A stretch of 64,000 nucleotides of DNA from Bacteroidia bacterium. Lineage in GTDB: Bacteria > Bacteroidota > Bacteroidia > Cytophagales > Cyclobacteriaceae. Under the pieces are notes generated by a model. It saw only the letters and a list, made by a program, of their open reading frames with translations. It searched no databases and had not been told where the DNA came from. The position numbers and the translations under genes were made by a program. Where the stretch lies: NCBI GenBank assembly GCA_030425425.1, contig JAUIAO010000001.1, positions 62,001 through 126,000 of the forward strand. Reading direction: 5' to 3'. Positions 28,445 through 38,156 of this stretch are shown one piece after another. The first letter of the stretch is position 1. Each line of letters begins with the position of its first letter.

Positions 28445-30226
28445 TTATTCTTGCCCTAGCCAATCATTCCTTCTTTTAAGTTCCGATTTCTTTATGTTTT
28501 CACTGCTTAGGTATGTCAGGATGATTCTCGGGTCTTGTTTGGTGGTGAATTGACTATGGACTGTTTCTCCAAGCTGAGAATAAGTGATGCTATAGGTTTT
28601 CCCGATTTCTAGTCTATTGATTACGCTGTTCAGTCTGGCTGTTGAGCTGACTTCAGTTCCGTCTATACTTATCAGTCTGTCACCTTTTTCCATTCCAGCT
28701 TCATAGAGAGCAGTTCCCCTTAGAAGATTGGAAGAGACTATTCCTTTATCAACCCTTGGGTTGTTAAAATAAGCTGACAGAGGATTTTGTAAAGACATTT
28801 TGATTCCAAATTCTCCAAAAAGAGTTTTGAAATTAGGTAACTCTGACCCGTAAATCTGTTCTGTAAAAAAGCGATCGGCAAAATCTGGATCATCGGTTAG
28901 TTCAGCTAAAAGTTTTTTCAGGTCAACTAATTGGTAAGGTGTTTCTGGTTTTCCAAATCTTTCCCAGACCAATCGCGTGAAGTCATCTAGTGTTTTGCGG
29001 TATTCGAGGCGCAAGGTGAGATCTAGACCCAATGCAATCACTTCGCCATAGTTGTAATAGGACACAAAGACATTTTCAAAATTGGTTTCGTCATTGGCAG
29101 TGCCAGCATCAGTGAAAGTGGCGAATTCACTCATTGCAGCCGCCCCGCGAAAACTTCTTGCCGGGCTGTTCATGACATAATTGAGTGTATTAATCTGGGT
29201 TCTGATATATGTCTCAGGAGTAATGATGCCAGTTCTTACTAAAACCAAATCCTGATAATAGTTAGTAAACCCTTCTCCAAACCACAAAGCGTCTGTCATG
29301 TTTGCTTCATCAAAATCGAACGGTTCTAAATCTTTCGGTCGGATTCTCTCGATATTCCACGCATGAAAAAACTCATGCGAAACAGTTCCAATAAGCTTGT
29401 CTGCATGATTTCGAAGGTTGCCTCTTGAAGAGCAAACTGTTGAGTTTCGGTGCTCCATACCATCACCATGTACATATGGATTATAAGTCATCAAGAAAGT
29501 GTATTCACCAAAATCGAAATTTGGAAGCTCGCCAAATATGTCCCGTTCTTCATTGACAATTAATTTGGTCCATTCCATGTAATGATCCAATTCTTCATCA
29601 TTACCCGTATGCATCACAGCCATCTTAATTTGCTGTCCATCTACTTCCCATTGACGCGTATCCATCTCTCCATAGATCGTGGGGCTATCATAGAAATAAG
29701 CATAGTCAGGAGCTGAGAAGGTGGAGTCATTAACTGACTGCAGCTGTGTAGCTACAATCCAGTTTTTGTGTTCAGGTATGATCAGATTGATTTCGCGGGA
29801 ATCCAATCCCACAGCATATGGGAAAGTGGCCGGCATGTTTATGTGTAGTTTTCTGGAATCTACACCCAGGTAAGTGCCATCTGCATGATTACCGTAAACT
29901 GTGTATTGAAAGTGGACCGTTTGGCTCTCTGGATATACCTGCCATTCGTAAGGAGTCACCTTTTCCACAGTTAGTGCTTTACCATTCTCATCTAAAGCGG
30001 TCACATCATATACATTTTTCGCAAAGCTATGAATAGCGTATCTACCCGGAGAAGTATTGGGCATCCTAAATCTAAGTTCCTGATCATCCAGATCTGTAAT
30101 AGTAACTGTCACCCTGAGTTCATGATGATGAATATTGGACAAATCCAGCTGGTAAGTAATTGGTTGCTGGGCTGATATTTTATGGAATGAAAAGCATGTT
30201 ATGAATAAGAAAACGAATGATCTCAT
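28445..30226 (-). CDS. M61 family metallopeptidase with PDZ domain
   Basis: VSHEFFHAWNIERIRPKDLEPFDF, WFGEGFTNYYQDL; start trimmed from 30292 to Met of the signal peptide. Confidence 0.9.
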   Translation of the reverse strand: MRSFVFLFITCFSFHKISAQQPITYQLDLSNIHHHELRVTVTITDLDDQELRFRMPNTSPGRYAIHSFAKNVYDVTALDENGKALTVEKVTPYEWQVYPESQTVHFQYTVYGNHADGTYLGVDSRKLHINMPATFPYAVGLDSREINLIIPEHKNWIVATQLQSVNDSTFSAPDYAYFYDSPTIYGEMDTRQWEVDGQQIKMAVMHTGNDEELDHYMEWTKLIVNEERDIFGELPNFDFGEYTFLMTYNPYVHGDGMEHRNSTVCSSRGNLRNHADKLIGTVSHEFFHAWNIERIRPKDLEPFDFDEANMTDALWFGEGFTNYYQDLVLVRTGIITPETYIRTQINTLNYVMNSPARSFRGAAAMSEFATFTDAGTANDETNFENVFVSYYNYGEVIALGLDLTLRLEYRKTLDDFTRLVWERFGKPETPYQLVDLKKLLAELTDDPDFADRFFTEQIYGSELPNFKTLFGEFGIKMSLQNPLSAYFNNPRVDKGIVSSNLLRGTALYEAGMEKGDRLISIDGTEVSSTARLNSVINRLEIGKTYSITYSQLGETVHSQFTTKQDPRIILTYLSSENIKKSELKRRNDWLGQE

Positions 30227-30337
30227 AATCAATTTTTTATTGAGAACTGTGAAATTATTGCAACAGATTGGTAGTACAAATGAACCTTTCAAATAAAATA
30301 ATGAAAACTAATAGGTGCTTTCACGTTTGTAAGATTT

Positions 30338-31342
30338 ATGAAAATATTAATGTTCACATTTTCGGTGCTGTTTTCCTTTTCAACATTTGCTCAGATTAGG
30401 AATTTAGTATTTGAAGGAGCTGGAATGCGCGGTTTGGCTTATGCCGGTGTAGTAGAGGAGTTGGAAGCACAAGGTATACTTAAGGACGTAGAAAAAGTGG
30501 GCGGGACATCCGCAGGAGCGATTACGGCGTTGATGATAGCCTTGAAATACAATAGCAACGAGATTCAAAAGATATTATCTGATACGGAATTTCAAAATTT
30601 TAATGATGGTGGATTAGGAGGAATTAGCCGAATTAAAAATGAATTTGGATGGTATAAGGGAGAGGAATTTGAAAAATGGATTGAGAATATCATTGAAGCC
30701 AAAACGGGTGATGCAGGGATTATGTTCGGTGAACTTGATGCCGGTGGTTTCAAAGATCTCTATGTGGTCGTAACCAGCCTGAATGGTCAAAAACTAAAAG
30801 TATTGTCCGCAGATAATTATCCGAATATGAAGGTGAAAGATGCTGTGAGAGCCTCCATGTCCATTCCGCTCTATTTTCGTGCTGTATTCGTAGATGAGCA
30901 TGGTCATAGGTATAATGATTATAAAGACGGGCTAGACATTCTTATAGATGGAGGAATTATGGGAAATTATCCTATTTTCATTTTTGATGAAATTGTAAAC
31001 CCAAAAGCGTCGAACCTCAGAATTGCGAATGAACACACATTGGGTTTTAGAATAGATTCGAAAGATCAGATTCTACAAGATTCGATTGCTCGCCAGATTG
31101 CACCTTTTGAAATCAACAGTATTCAGGATTATGTGAGTGCGCTATACAATTTTACAATGGAAAGTGCCAATCGAAACCAACTCACTGAAGCCGATTGGGA
31201 TAGAACAGTGTCTATATCATCGGAAGGAATCGGTCCGGTAATTCGGAAATTTAGTCAGCAAGAGAAAGACCTACTGGTACAATCGGGTCGTAATTCAATC
31301 AAACAATACTTAATGGAAAATCATCAGGCCAACATAAAATGA
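30338..31342 (+). CDS. Patatin-like phospholipase
   Basis: LVFEGAGMRGLAYAGV, GGTSAGAI, DGGIMGNYP. Confidence 0.92.
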   Translation: MKILMFTFSVLFSFSTFAQIRNLVFEGAGMRGLAYAGVVEELEAQGILKDVEKVGGTSAGAITALMIALKYNSNEIQKILSDTEFQNFNDGGLGGISRIKNEFGWYKGEEFEKWIENIIEAKTGDAGIMFGELDAGGFKDLYVVVTSLNGQKLKVLSADNYPNMKVKDAVRASMSIPLYFRAVFVDEHGHRYNDYKDGLDILIDGGIMGNYPIFIFDEIVNPKASNLRIANEHTLGFRIDSKDQILQDSIARQIAPFEINSIQDYVSALYNFTMESANRNQLTEADWDRTVSISSEGIGPVIRKFSQQEKDLLVQSGRNSIKQYLMENHQANIK

Positions 31343-31376
31343 TGCATGACATGGAGAATGCTGCTAGTTTTGCAGC

Positions 31377-33257
31377 ATGAATAATCTCTCAGTAGAAAAT
31401 CTGGCTAAAAGCTATGACGAGCGTCAGTTGTTTGAAGGCATAACTTTTGGTTTAGATCAGGGGCAGAAAGCTGCTTTGGTTGGTGTGAATGGGTGTGGGA
31501 AGTCCACATTGATGAAAATTATTGCAGGATTGGAACAAGCTGATAGAGGCGAGGTGTCCTTCAGGAAAGGAATCAAAGTATCCATGGTACCACAGAATCC
31601 AGATTTTGATGATAATGATAATATCGTTCAGGCTGTTTTTTCTGAGGATATTCCTGAACTGAATATCATACGTGATTATGAAATGGCTCTTCATCAGGCC
31701 GCTATCGATCCGGAAAATGCACCAGATATTACTAATCTCATTGCTGAGATGGATCAGCTAAATGCCTGGGATTACGAGAGTCAGGTGAAGCAATTGCTTG
31801 GAGTATTGGGCCTCCATAATCTGGAACAGAAAATGAGCGAGTTGTCCGGTGGGCAACGGAAAAGAGTGGCATTGGCACGAGCACTGATTATCAATCCTGA
31901 TTTTCTAATCCTCGATGAACCTACAAACCACCTGGATCTGGAAGTGATTGAGTGGCTGGAAAATTATCTGGCTACAGCAAATCTTACACTGTTAATGGTG
32001 ACTCACGATCGGTATTTTCTGGACAAGGTGACGAATGAAATCCTGGAATTAGATCAGGGTCAGCTTTTTCGATATAAAGGAAATTATGCTCACTTTTTGC
32101 AAAAGAAAGATGAACGGGAAACACAGGATGCAGCCTCTGTAGATAAGGCGAGGAATCTGCTCAGAAAAGAGCTGGATTGGATGAGAAGGCAGCCAAAGGC
32201 TCGAGGCACTAAAGCGAAGTACAGAGTGGATGCATTCTATAATACTAAAGAGAAAGCTTCGAAAAAGGTGAACCGACAGGAATTGGAAGTAAACCTGAAG
32301 GGTGAACGCCAGGGCAAGAAAATTCTGGAAATGGAGCAAATTTCCAAACGCTTTGATGAGATGGTTATCCTTGATCATTTCAATCACACTTTTCAGCGGA
32401 AAGAGCGCGTCGGAGTAGTAGGTCCGAATGGAGTCGGGAAATCCACTTTTTTGAATATTATCATGGGAGAGTTGGCTCCAGACTCTGGCAAGATGGAAGT
32501 AGGACAAACCACAAAGTTTGGATACTATACCCAGGAAGAGCAACATTTCGATCCTGAAGCAAGGGTGATTGATATCATTAAAGAAGTAGCTGAGGTGATC
32601 AAATTGGACAATGGATCAGTAATTACTGCGTCTCAGCTGTTGAATCAATTTTTATTCCCGCCCAAGATGCAATTTAATGTAGTAGGGAAGCTAAGTGGGG
32701 GCGAACGTAGAAGGCTGCAGCTTTTAAGGATTTTGATGGAAAACCCGAATTTCCTTATTCTGGATGAACCAACGAACGATTTGGATTTGATGACTCTTAA
32801 TGTGCTGGAAGATTATTTGGATAGCTTTCAAGGATGTTTGATGATTGTATCTCACGATCGTTATTTCATGGATCGATTGACAGATCATCTTTTTGTGTTT
32901 GAAGGAAATGGAAAGGTAAAAGACTTTCCGGGAAATTATACCGATCTCCGGTCCAGGCAAATCGAAACAAAATCAGAAGAATCCAATGAAAAACCACAGA
33001 AAGACAACAAAGAATCTACAAATACTCAGGTAAAGTCTGAAAAGAAAAAATTGTCTTATAATGAGCAGCGGGAGTTTGATGGTTTGGAAGCAGAAATAGA
33101 GAAGCTTGAGATCAAAAAAACTGAAACTGAGGACCGTATGAATAAATTAACCGGATACGAAGAGCTACAAGAAGCAGGGGAGGAATTGGAGCGAATCAAA
33201 GAGCTTCTGGAAGAAAAGGAAATGCGTTGGCTTGAGCTTAGTGAAAAAATAAGTTAG
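31377..33257 (+). CDS. ABC-F family ATPase (Uup-like, C-terminal coiled coil)
   Basis: Two ABC cassettes with LSGGQRKR and LSGGERRR, C-terminal coiled coil. Confidence 0.93.
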   Translation: MNNLSVENLAKSYDERQLFEGITFGLDQGQKAALVGVNGCGKSTLMKIIAGLEQADRGEVSFRKGIKVSMVPQNPDFDDNDNIVQAVFSEDIPELNIIRDYEMALHQAAIDPENAPDITNLIAEMDQLNAWDYESQVKQLLGVLGLHNLEQKMSELSGGQRKRVALARALIINPDFLILDEPTNHLDLEVIEWLENYLATANLTLLMVTHDRYFLDKVTNEILELDQGQLFRYKGNYAHFLQKKDERETQDAASVDKARNLLRKELDWMRRQPKARGTKAKYRVDAFYNTKEKASKKVNRQELEVNLKGERQGKKILEMEQISKRFDEMVILDHFNHTFQRKERVGVVGPNGVGKSTFLNIIMGELAPDSGKMEVGQTTKFGYYTQEEQHFDPEARVIDIIKEVAEVIKLDNGSVITASQLLNQFLFPPKMQFNVVGKLSGGERRRLQLLRILMENPNFLILDEPTNDLDLMTLNVLEDYLDSFQGCLMIVSHDRYFMDRLTDHLFVFEGNGKVKDFPGNYTDLRSRQIETKSEESNEKPQKDNKESTNTQVKSEKKKLSYNEQREFDGLEAEIEKLEIKKTETEDRMNKLTGYEELQEAGEELERIKELLEEKEMRWLELSEKIS

Positions 33258-33356
33258 CAGACCTTACAACGTTATCCACTTGCCCACAGTCCTTATGATG
33301 TCTGAAGAATCAGATAGAAATTTTGTAACTTTATAGAATCTAAAAACCTTAAAAAG

Positions 33357-34325
33357 ATGAAATCGCTAAGAAATTTACTAATGCTCATTCCGGTTTTGAT
33401 GTTTGCCTGTAGCGAACCGGATGAAATGACCGTTTCAGAACCGCAAGGTGAGGCGGGAATTTATCTTACAGGAATGAATAAAGGATTGTCTTATCAATTC
33501 ACTTCTCCAAATGGTAGAGTAGTATCCTCTGAGGATAAGGTCACTAATCTCGTAGTTTTTATGGTGGATGAGGCTGGTAATATCGCTTATGAACAGCGCT
33601 TTTACCCATATTATGAAGGAGAAATTCCTGATACTATTTTTATTCCAGAAATGAGCGCTGGAAAATATGAGTTGATGGCTACCACTGCTGATTACTACAA
33701 CTATTGGTATTATACTGATGATGTATTCTTTGGGTCAGACACTATCTGGTCAGAGGATGGTACAATAGATCCAAATCCTGATATGGATACCTCCAGAATG
33801 GTAATGGATATGCTTTTACCTTATTATTCTACCAGTCAAGGACCAATTTATGTAGGGTATGAATCATTCGAAGTAGGTGAAGAGGATGTGCTGATTGATG
33901 TAACCATGAAAAATCTTTCTGCGAAGATCTCTTTCAACACTACATCTGATTTTAGCTTTATGGAATCTGGTATGGAGATGGGATTACATTCTGTAGAAGC
34001 GATGAGTTACAACTTGAGAACCGGTGAAATGATTGACGAAGGATATGAAAATTATGTATACAGCTGGATGGGAGATGGTGATAGCGTGAGAGATATTTAC
34101 GTAATGCCTCAGAGTTTCAAAGGGATGTTTGTAAACTATTACGATTGGTATTCAGGGTTTAATATTAGCCAGGATTTTGAATTCGAGCAGGCTATTAAAT
34201 TAAACACGGGTGATGCGATTACATTTACTTTGGATATGCAAGAAATCCTTGATGGTGGTGGTAATGGAACATTCTATTTTGAAGAAATCAATTGGAATGA
34301 CTTAGGTGAACTAACGATCCCATAG
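33357..34325 (+). CDS. Hypothetical lipoprotein
   Basis: Signal/lipobox MLIPVLMFACSEPDE. Confidence 0.7.
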   Translation: MKSLRNLLMLIPVLMFACSEPDEMTVSEPQGEAGIYLTGMNKGLSYQFTSPNGRVVSSEDKVTNLVVFMVDEAGNIAYEQRFYPYYEGEIPDTIFIPEMSAGKYELMATTADYYNYWYYTDDVFFGSDTIWSEDGTIDPNPDMDTSRMVMDMLLPYYSTSQGPIYVGYESFEVGEEDVLIDVTMKNLSAKISFNTTSDFSFMESGMEMGLHSVEAMSYNLRTGEMIDEGYENYVYSWMGDGDSVRDIYVMPQSFKGMFVNYYDWYSGFNISQDFEFEQAIKLNTGDAITFTLDMQEILDGGGNGTFYFEEINWNDLGELTIP

Positions 34326-34350
34326 GTCTAAACCGAAATGAATGATATTA

Positions 34351-34382
34351 AAAGCTATCTGAGAAATCGGATAGCTTTTTTT
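34351..34382. terminator. Intrinsic terminator
   Basis: AAAGCTATC...GATAGCTTTTTTT between convergent genes. Confidence 0.85.
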
Positions 34383-34390
34383 GTTGAAAT

Positions 34391-35275
34391 TCAATCTTCA
34401 TTCATATCAAATTTGCCTCTTTGGTTGGACGGAGATATTCCGGTTTTTAATTTAAACAGCCGGCTGAAATATTGGATGGATTCAAATCCTAATTCATAGG
34501 TGATTTCCTTGATGGGCTTTCCTGTGGAGACTAAAAGCTCTTGTGCTCTCATAATCTTCAAATCAAGAAAATATTGATGTGGAGAAATGCCAGTATAAAG
34601 TTTAAAAGCTTTTCGCATATAAGAATAGCTGACAGACAATGACTTACAAAATTCTTTGAGGTCTATATTCTGGTTGACATTTTCCCACATGTAGGTCTTT
34701 AGATCATTAACCAAACGATCCACCTGCTTACCCTGAAACTGCTCAGAATGCTTGTGTGAACTAATATATCCCAGCAGTTTCAACAGCAATCCGCTTGAAA
34801 TTTTCTGATAGGATGGTTTCTGGTCAGATACCAGATCAAAAATTTTCTGATAACAATCAATAAATTCGTATTGTACACAATTGTTCAATATGGGCTGATT
34901 AGTAATGGTTTCCACTTTGTTCATGAAATGATCTGCCAAATCACCTTTGAAACCAATATAGTTTTCTGTCCAACCTGTTTTTGGATTCGGTCGGTAACGG
35001 TGCTTTACACCTGGTCTTACTATTAATATGCTGCCTGCCTTTACTTCGAATTCATCCAATCCCACTTGAAACACACCAGCTCCTTCAGTAATAAGAATGA
35101 TTTGATATTCATTCAGGATTCTTCCAGTTTGCCAATCGAAATGGTAGCCTGTCGGATGATCCATCTTAGGGTAGGGTGCAAGTGGTGGTGAAGTATATCT
35201 CCCCGTCACGGTGAGGTAAATACCCCACTGCTTGTCTTCCTCACTGGAGGTTAAGTATCTGAAAAAGTTTTTCAT
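34391..35275 (-). CDS. AraC family transcriptional regulator
   Basis: Cupin-like N-term, C-term HTH (SYSYMRKAFKLYTGISPHQYFLDLKIMRAQELL...FESIQYFSRLFKLKTGISPS); start trimmed from 35317. Confidence 0.9.
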   Translation of the reverse strand: MKNFFRYLTSSEEDKQWGIYLTVTGRYTSPPLAPYPKMDHPTGYHFDWQTGRILNEYQIILITEGAGVFQVGLDEFEVKAGSILIVRPGVKHRYRPNPKTGWTENYIGFKGDLADHFMNKVETITNQPILNNCVQYEFIDCYQKIFDLVSDQKPSYQKISSGLLLKLLGYISSHKHSEQFQGKQVDRLVNDLKTYMWENVNQNIDLKEFCKSLSVSYSYMRKAFKLYTGISPHQYFLDLKIMRAQELLVSTGKPIKEITYELGFESIQYFSRLFKLKTGISPSNQRGKFDMNED

Positions 35276-35407
35276 GACCAATATCAAAAAGTACAAATCA
35301 ATTGCCAGATACTGCAATTAATTGATTTTTTACCTAAATACCTTCGATTTTAACAAAGTTCTCATATATCAAATTAATTAAATTTCCCATTCGGAAACTT
35401 GTTTTGT

Positions 35408-35431
35408 GTTGATAAATTAATTGATATCAAC
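35408..35431. promoter_or_regulatory. Candidate regulator-binding inverted repeat upstream of sugar operon
   Basis: GTTGATA-AATTAATTGA-TATCAAC. Confidence 0.45.
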
Positions 35432-35506
35432 ATAATTTCTGAGCGGGAAAACGAAAGTGATAATAGATGGAATGTTTACTCATTTATTACCCTAAACCTA
35501 ACAAAC

Positions 35507-36775
35507 ATGACAAATAAGATAATTGCATCTCACAATGATGGGTTAATTAAGACTCATCAATCTGACTTAGACTTTATCATCAATAAGCTAAATCAAAAAG
35601 GCATTGATTCTAATCAGGTTATCGATAACCTGGCAAAGTTTCAGGTGGCGATTCCAAGTTGGGCACTTGGAACGGGAGGTACTCGTTTTGGTAGGTTTCC
35701 AGGAGGAGGTGAGCCAGGTACTTTGGAGGAGAAAATTAAAGATGTTGGGTTACTGCATCAGCTCAATGCTTCCAGTGGCGCGATAAGCCTTCATATTCCT
35801 TGGGACATTCCAGAAAACGCCAATCAGATTAAATCACTTGCTGAAGAGTTTAACCTAAAGTTTGATGCCGTCAACTCAAACACCTTCCAGGATCAGGCAG
35901 ATGCAAATCAATCGTATAAATTTGGATCTCTGTGCCATACCAAAGCGGAAGTAAGAAATCAGGCAATTGCTCACAACAAAGAAGTTATTGATTACGGTAA
36001 GGAACTAGGCTCAAAAGCCTTGACTGTATGGCTCGCGGATGGAAGTACTTTTCCTGGTCAAAGCAATTTTAGAGAAGCACTGAGAAGAACGTACAATTCA
36101 TTATCAGATATCTATTCGCATTTACCAGAAGATTGGAAAATGCTGGTTGAATACAAGCCCTATGAGCCGAATTTCTACTCTATGGTCATTCCTGATTGGG
36201 GAACATCGCATTTATTGGCTTCTAAATTAGGGGAGAAGGCACTCACTCTGGTGGATCTTGGTCATCACCTTCCGAATACCAATATTGAGCAGGTCGTAGC
36301 TATTTTAATGATGCAGGAAAAGCTCGGTGGCTTCCATTTCAATGATAGTAAGTATGGTGACGATGATCTAACGGTAGGGAGTTTGAAGCCTTACCAGCTG
36401 TTCTTGATTTTCTGTGAATTGGTAGATGGAATGAACCAGACTGCTAATCCTGAATTGGGCTGGATGATTGATGCCAGTCACAATGTGAAAGATCCACTGG
36501 AAGACCTCTTACAATCAGTTGAAGCTATTTTACTGGCATATGCTCAGGCTCAGATTGTAGACTGGGAAGGGTTAAGACAAGCGCGAGAAGAAAATGATGT
36601 GGTATCAGCACAGGAAATCCTTCAAGAAGCATTCAGAACAGATGTCCGAGCTCTTGTGGCCCAGTCAAGGTTACAACAAGGTGCAGCGATAGATCCTGTA
36701 AAAGTTTACAGATCTGCTGAAACAAGGAAAGAGCTGATCAACCTAAGAGGCTATACCCAATCAACAGGTTTGTAA
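35507..36775 (+). CDS. rhaI: L-rhamnose isomerase, RhaI type (TIM-barrel sugar isomerase)
   Basis: IPSWALGTGGTRFGRFPGGGEPGTLEEKIKDVGLLHQL, AGGFHFNDSKYGDDDLTVGS-like motif; start trimmed to ATG 35507. Confidence 0.85.
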   Translation: MTNKIIASHNDGLIKTHQSDLDFIINKLNQKGIDSNQVIDNLAKFQVAIPSWALGTGGTRFGRFPGGGEPGTLEEKIKDVGLLHQLNASSGAISLHIPWDIPENANQIKSLAEEFNLKFDAVNSNTFQDQADANQSYKFGSLCHTKAEVRNQAIAHNKEVIDYGKELGSKALTVWLADGSTFPGQSNFREALRRTYNSLSDIYSHLPEDWKMLVEYKPYEPNFYSMVIPDWGTSHLLASKLGEKALTLVDLGHHLPNTNIEQVVAILMMQEKLGGFHFNDSKYGDDDLTVGSLKPYQLFLIFCELVDGMNQTANPELGWMIDASHNVKDPLEDLLQSVEAILLAYAQAQIVDWEGLRQAREENDVVSAQEILQEAFRTDVRALVAQSRLQQGAAIDPVKVYRSAETRKELINLRGYTQSTGL

Positions 36776-36776
36776 T

Positions 36777-38156
36777 ATGGCACAAAAGGTAACAGCAGTA
36801 TTTGATATTGGGAAAACCAATAAAAAGTTCTTTGTCTTTGACGAGGATTTTAATGAAATAGACCGAGCTTATATCCGATTCGATGAAATACCTGATGATG
36901 ATGGATTTCTCGGTGAGGACATTGATAAGTTAGTTTCTTGGGTTGAGGAGACTTTTGATGAGCTCATGAACAATGAAAAATATGAAGTAGAAAGTCTCAA
37001 TTTCTCTACTTACGGAGCTTCATTGGTTCACTTGGATGATGAAGGCAAAAGAGTGGTTCCTTTTTATAATTATTTAAAACCTTTGCCTGAGGCTGTTGAA
37101 AAGAACTTTCTTGCTGAGAATAACAAAACAGAATTTGAGCTGAATACTGCAAGTCCTTTTATGGGTTTGCTCAATTCCGGGTTGCAGCTATACTACTTGA
37201 AACAGGCTAAACCAGAATTGCTTAAAAGTGTCAAACATAGCCTTCATTTTCCGCAATATTTGAGTTACTTATTCACAGGAAGACATGTGACTGATTTCAC
37301 CTCGTTGGGTTGTCACACAGGACTTTGGGACTATAGTGCTCAGCAATATGCTGAATGGGTGAAAAATGAAGGGTTGGAAAAAGTATTAGCACCAGTAGTG
37401 CCTGCTAGTCAGACTTTTACAATTGATTATAAAGGTAAAAAAGTTAAAGTTGGACCCGGAGTGCATGATAGTAGTTCCGCTCTGATACCTTATATCAACG
37501 CTACTGACGAGCCATTCGCGCTCATTTCTACAGGAACGTGGAGTATTTGCATGAATTTTTTCAATGAAGAGCCGCTCACAGCGTCAGAACTGCAATCAGA
37601 CTGCCTGAATTTTCTCGGAATCAAAGGCACATCGGTGAAGGCTTCCCGCTTGTTTTTAGGTAAACATCTGAGTAATTGTGCTCGGGTTCTTAGTGACTAT
37701 TTTGAGGTAGACTATCAGTCCTATAAATCTTTGTCATGGAAAGAAAATTTCGTCTCCCAAAAAAAGAGTAGTGAAAATTTACTTTTCGATCATTCGCTGA
37801 TTCAGCCAGAGAGGTTTGGTTATGTGAACAATGAAAATCCTGATTACTCAATTTTTGATAATTATGAAGATGCCCTGATGCATTTATTTGATGAATTGAC
37901 AGATCTCCAAATTAGCTCTTTGAAACTGGCGGTAGGGAATAGTCAACTGAAAAAAATATATGTAGACGGTGGTTTCAGTTCTAGTGAAGTTTTTGTCCAG
38001 TTTTTGGCAAATAAACTACCTGAGTATGAAATTTATTCCACGTCATTTGCATTGGGCACAGCTTTAGGGGCGGCATTATTAGTAAATTACAGAACACTAC
38101 CGCCTGATTTTCTGTCTAAGAATTACTCGGTAAAAAGACACCATAAAAGATCATGA
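36777..38156 (+). CDS. FGGY-family carbohydrate kinase (rhamnulokinase-like)
   Basis: AVFDIGKTNKKFFVFDE, ISTGTWSICMNFF, IYVDGGFSSSEVFVQFLA. Confidence 0.87.
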   Translation: MAQKVTAVFDIGKTNKKFFVFDEDFNEIDRAYIRFDEIPDDDGFLGEDIDKLVSWVEETFDELMNNEKYEVESLNFSTYGASLVHLDDEGKRVVPFYNYLKPLPEAVEKNFLAENNKTEFELNTASPFMGLLNSGLQLYYLKQAKPELLKSVKHSLHFPQYLSYLFTGRHVTDFTSLGCHTGLWDYSAQQYAEWVKNEGLEKVLAPVVPASQTFTIDYKGKKVKVGPGVHDSSSALIPYINATDEPFALISTGTWSICMNFFNEEPLTASELQSDCLNFLGIKGTSVKASRLFLGKHLSNCARVLSDYFEVDYQSYKSLSWKENFVSQKKSSENLLFDHSLIQPERFGYVNNENPDYSIFDNYEDALMHLFDELTDLQISSLKLAVGNSQLKKIYVDGGFSSSEVFVQFLANKLPEYEIYSTSFALGTALGAALLVNYRTLPPDFLSKNYSVKRHHKRS

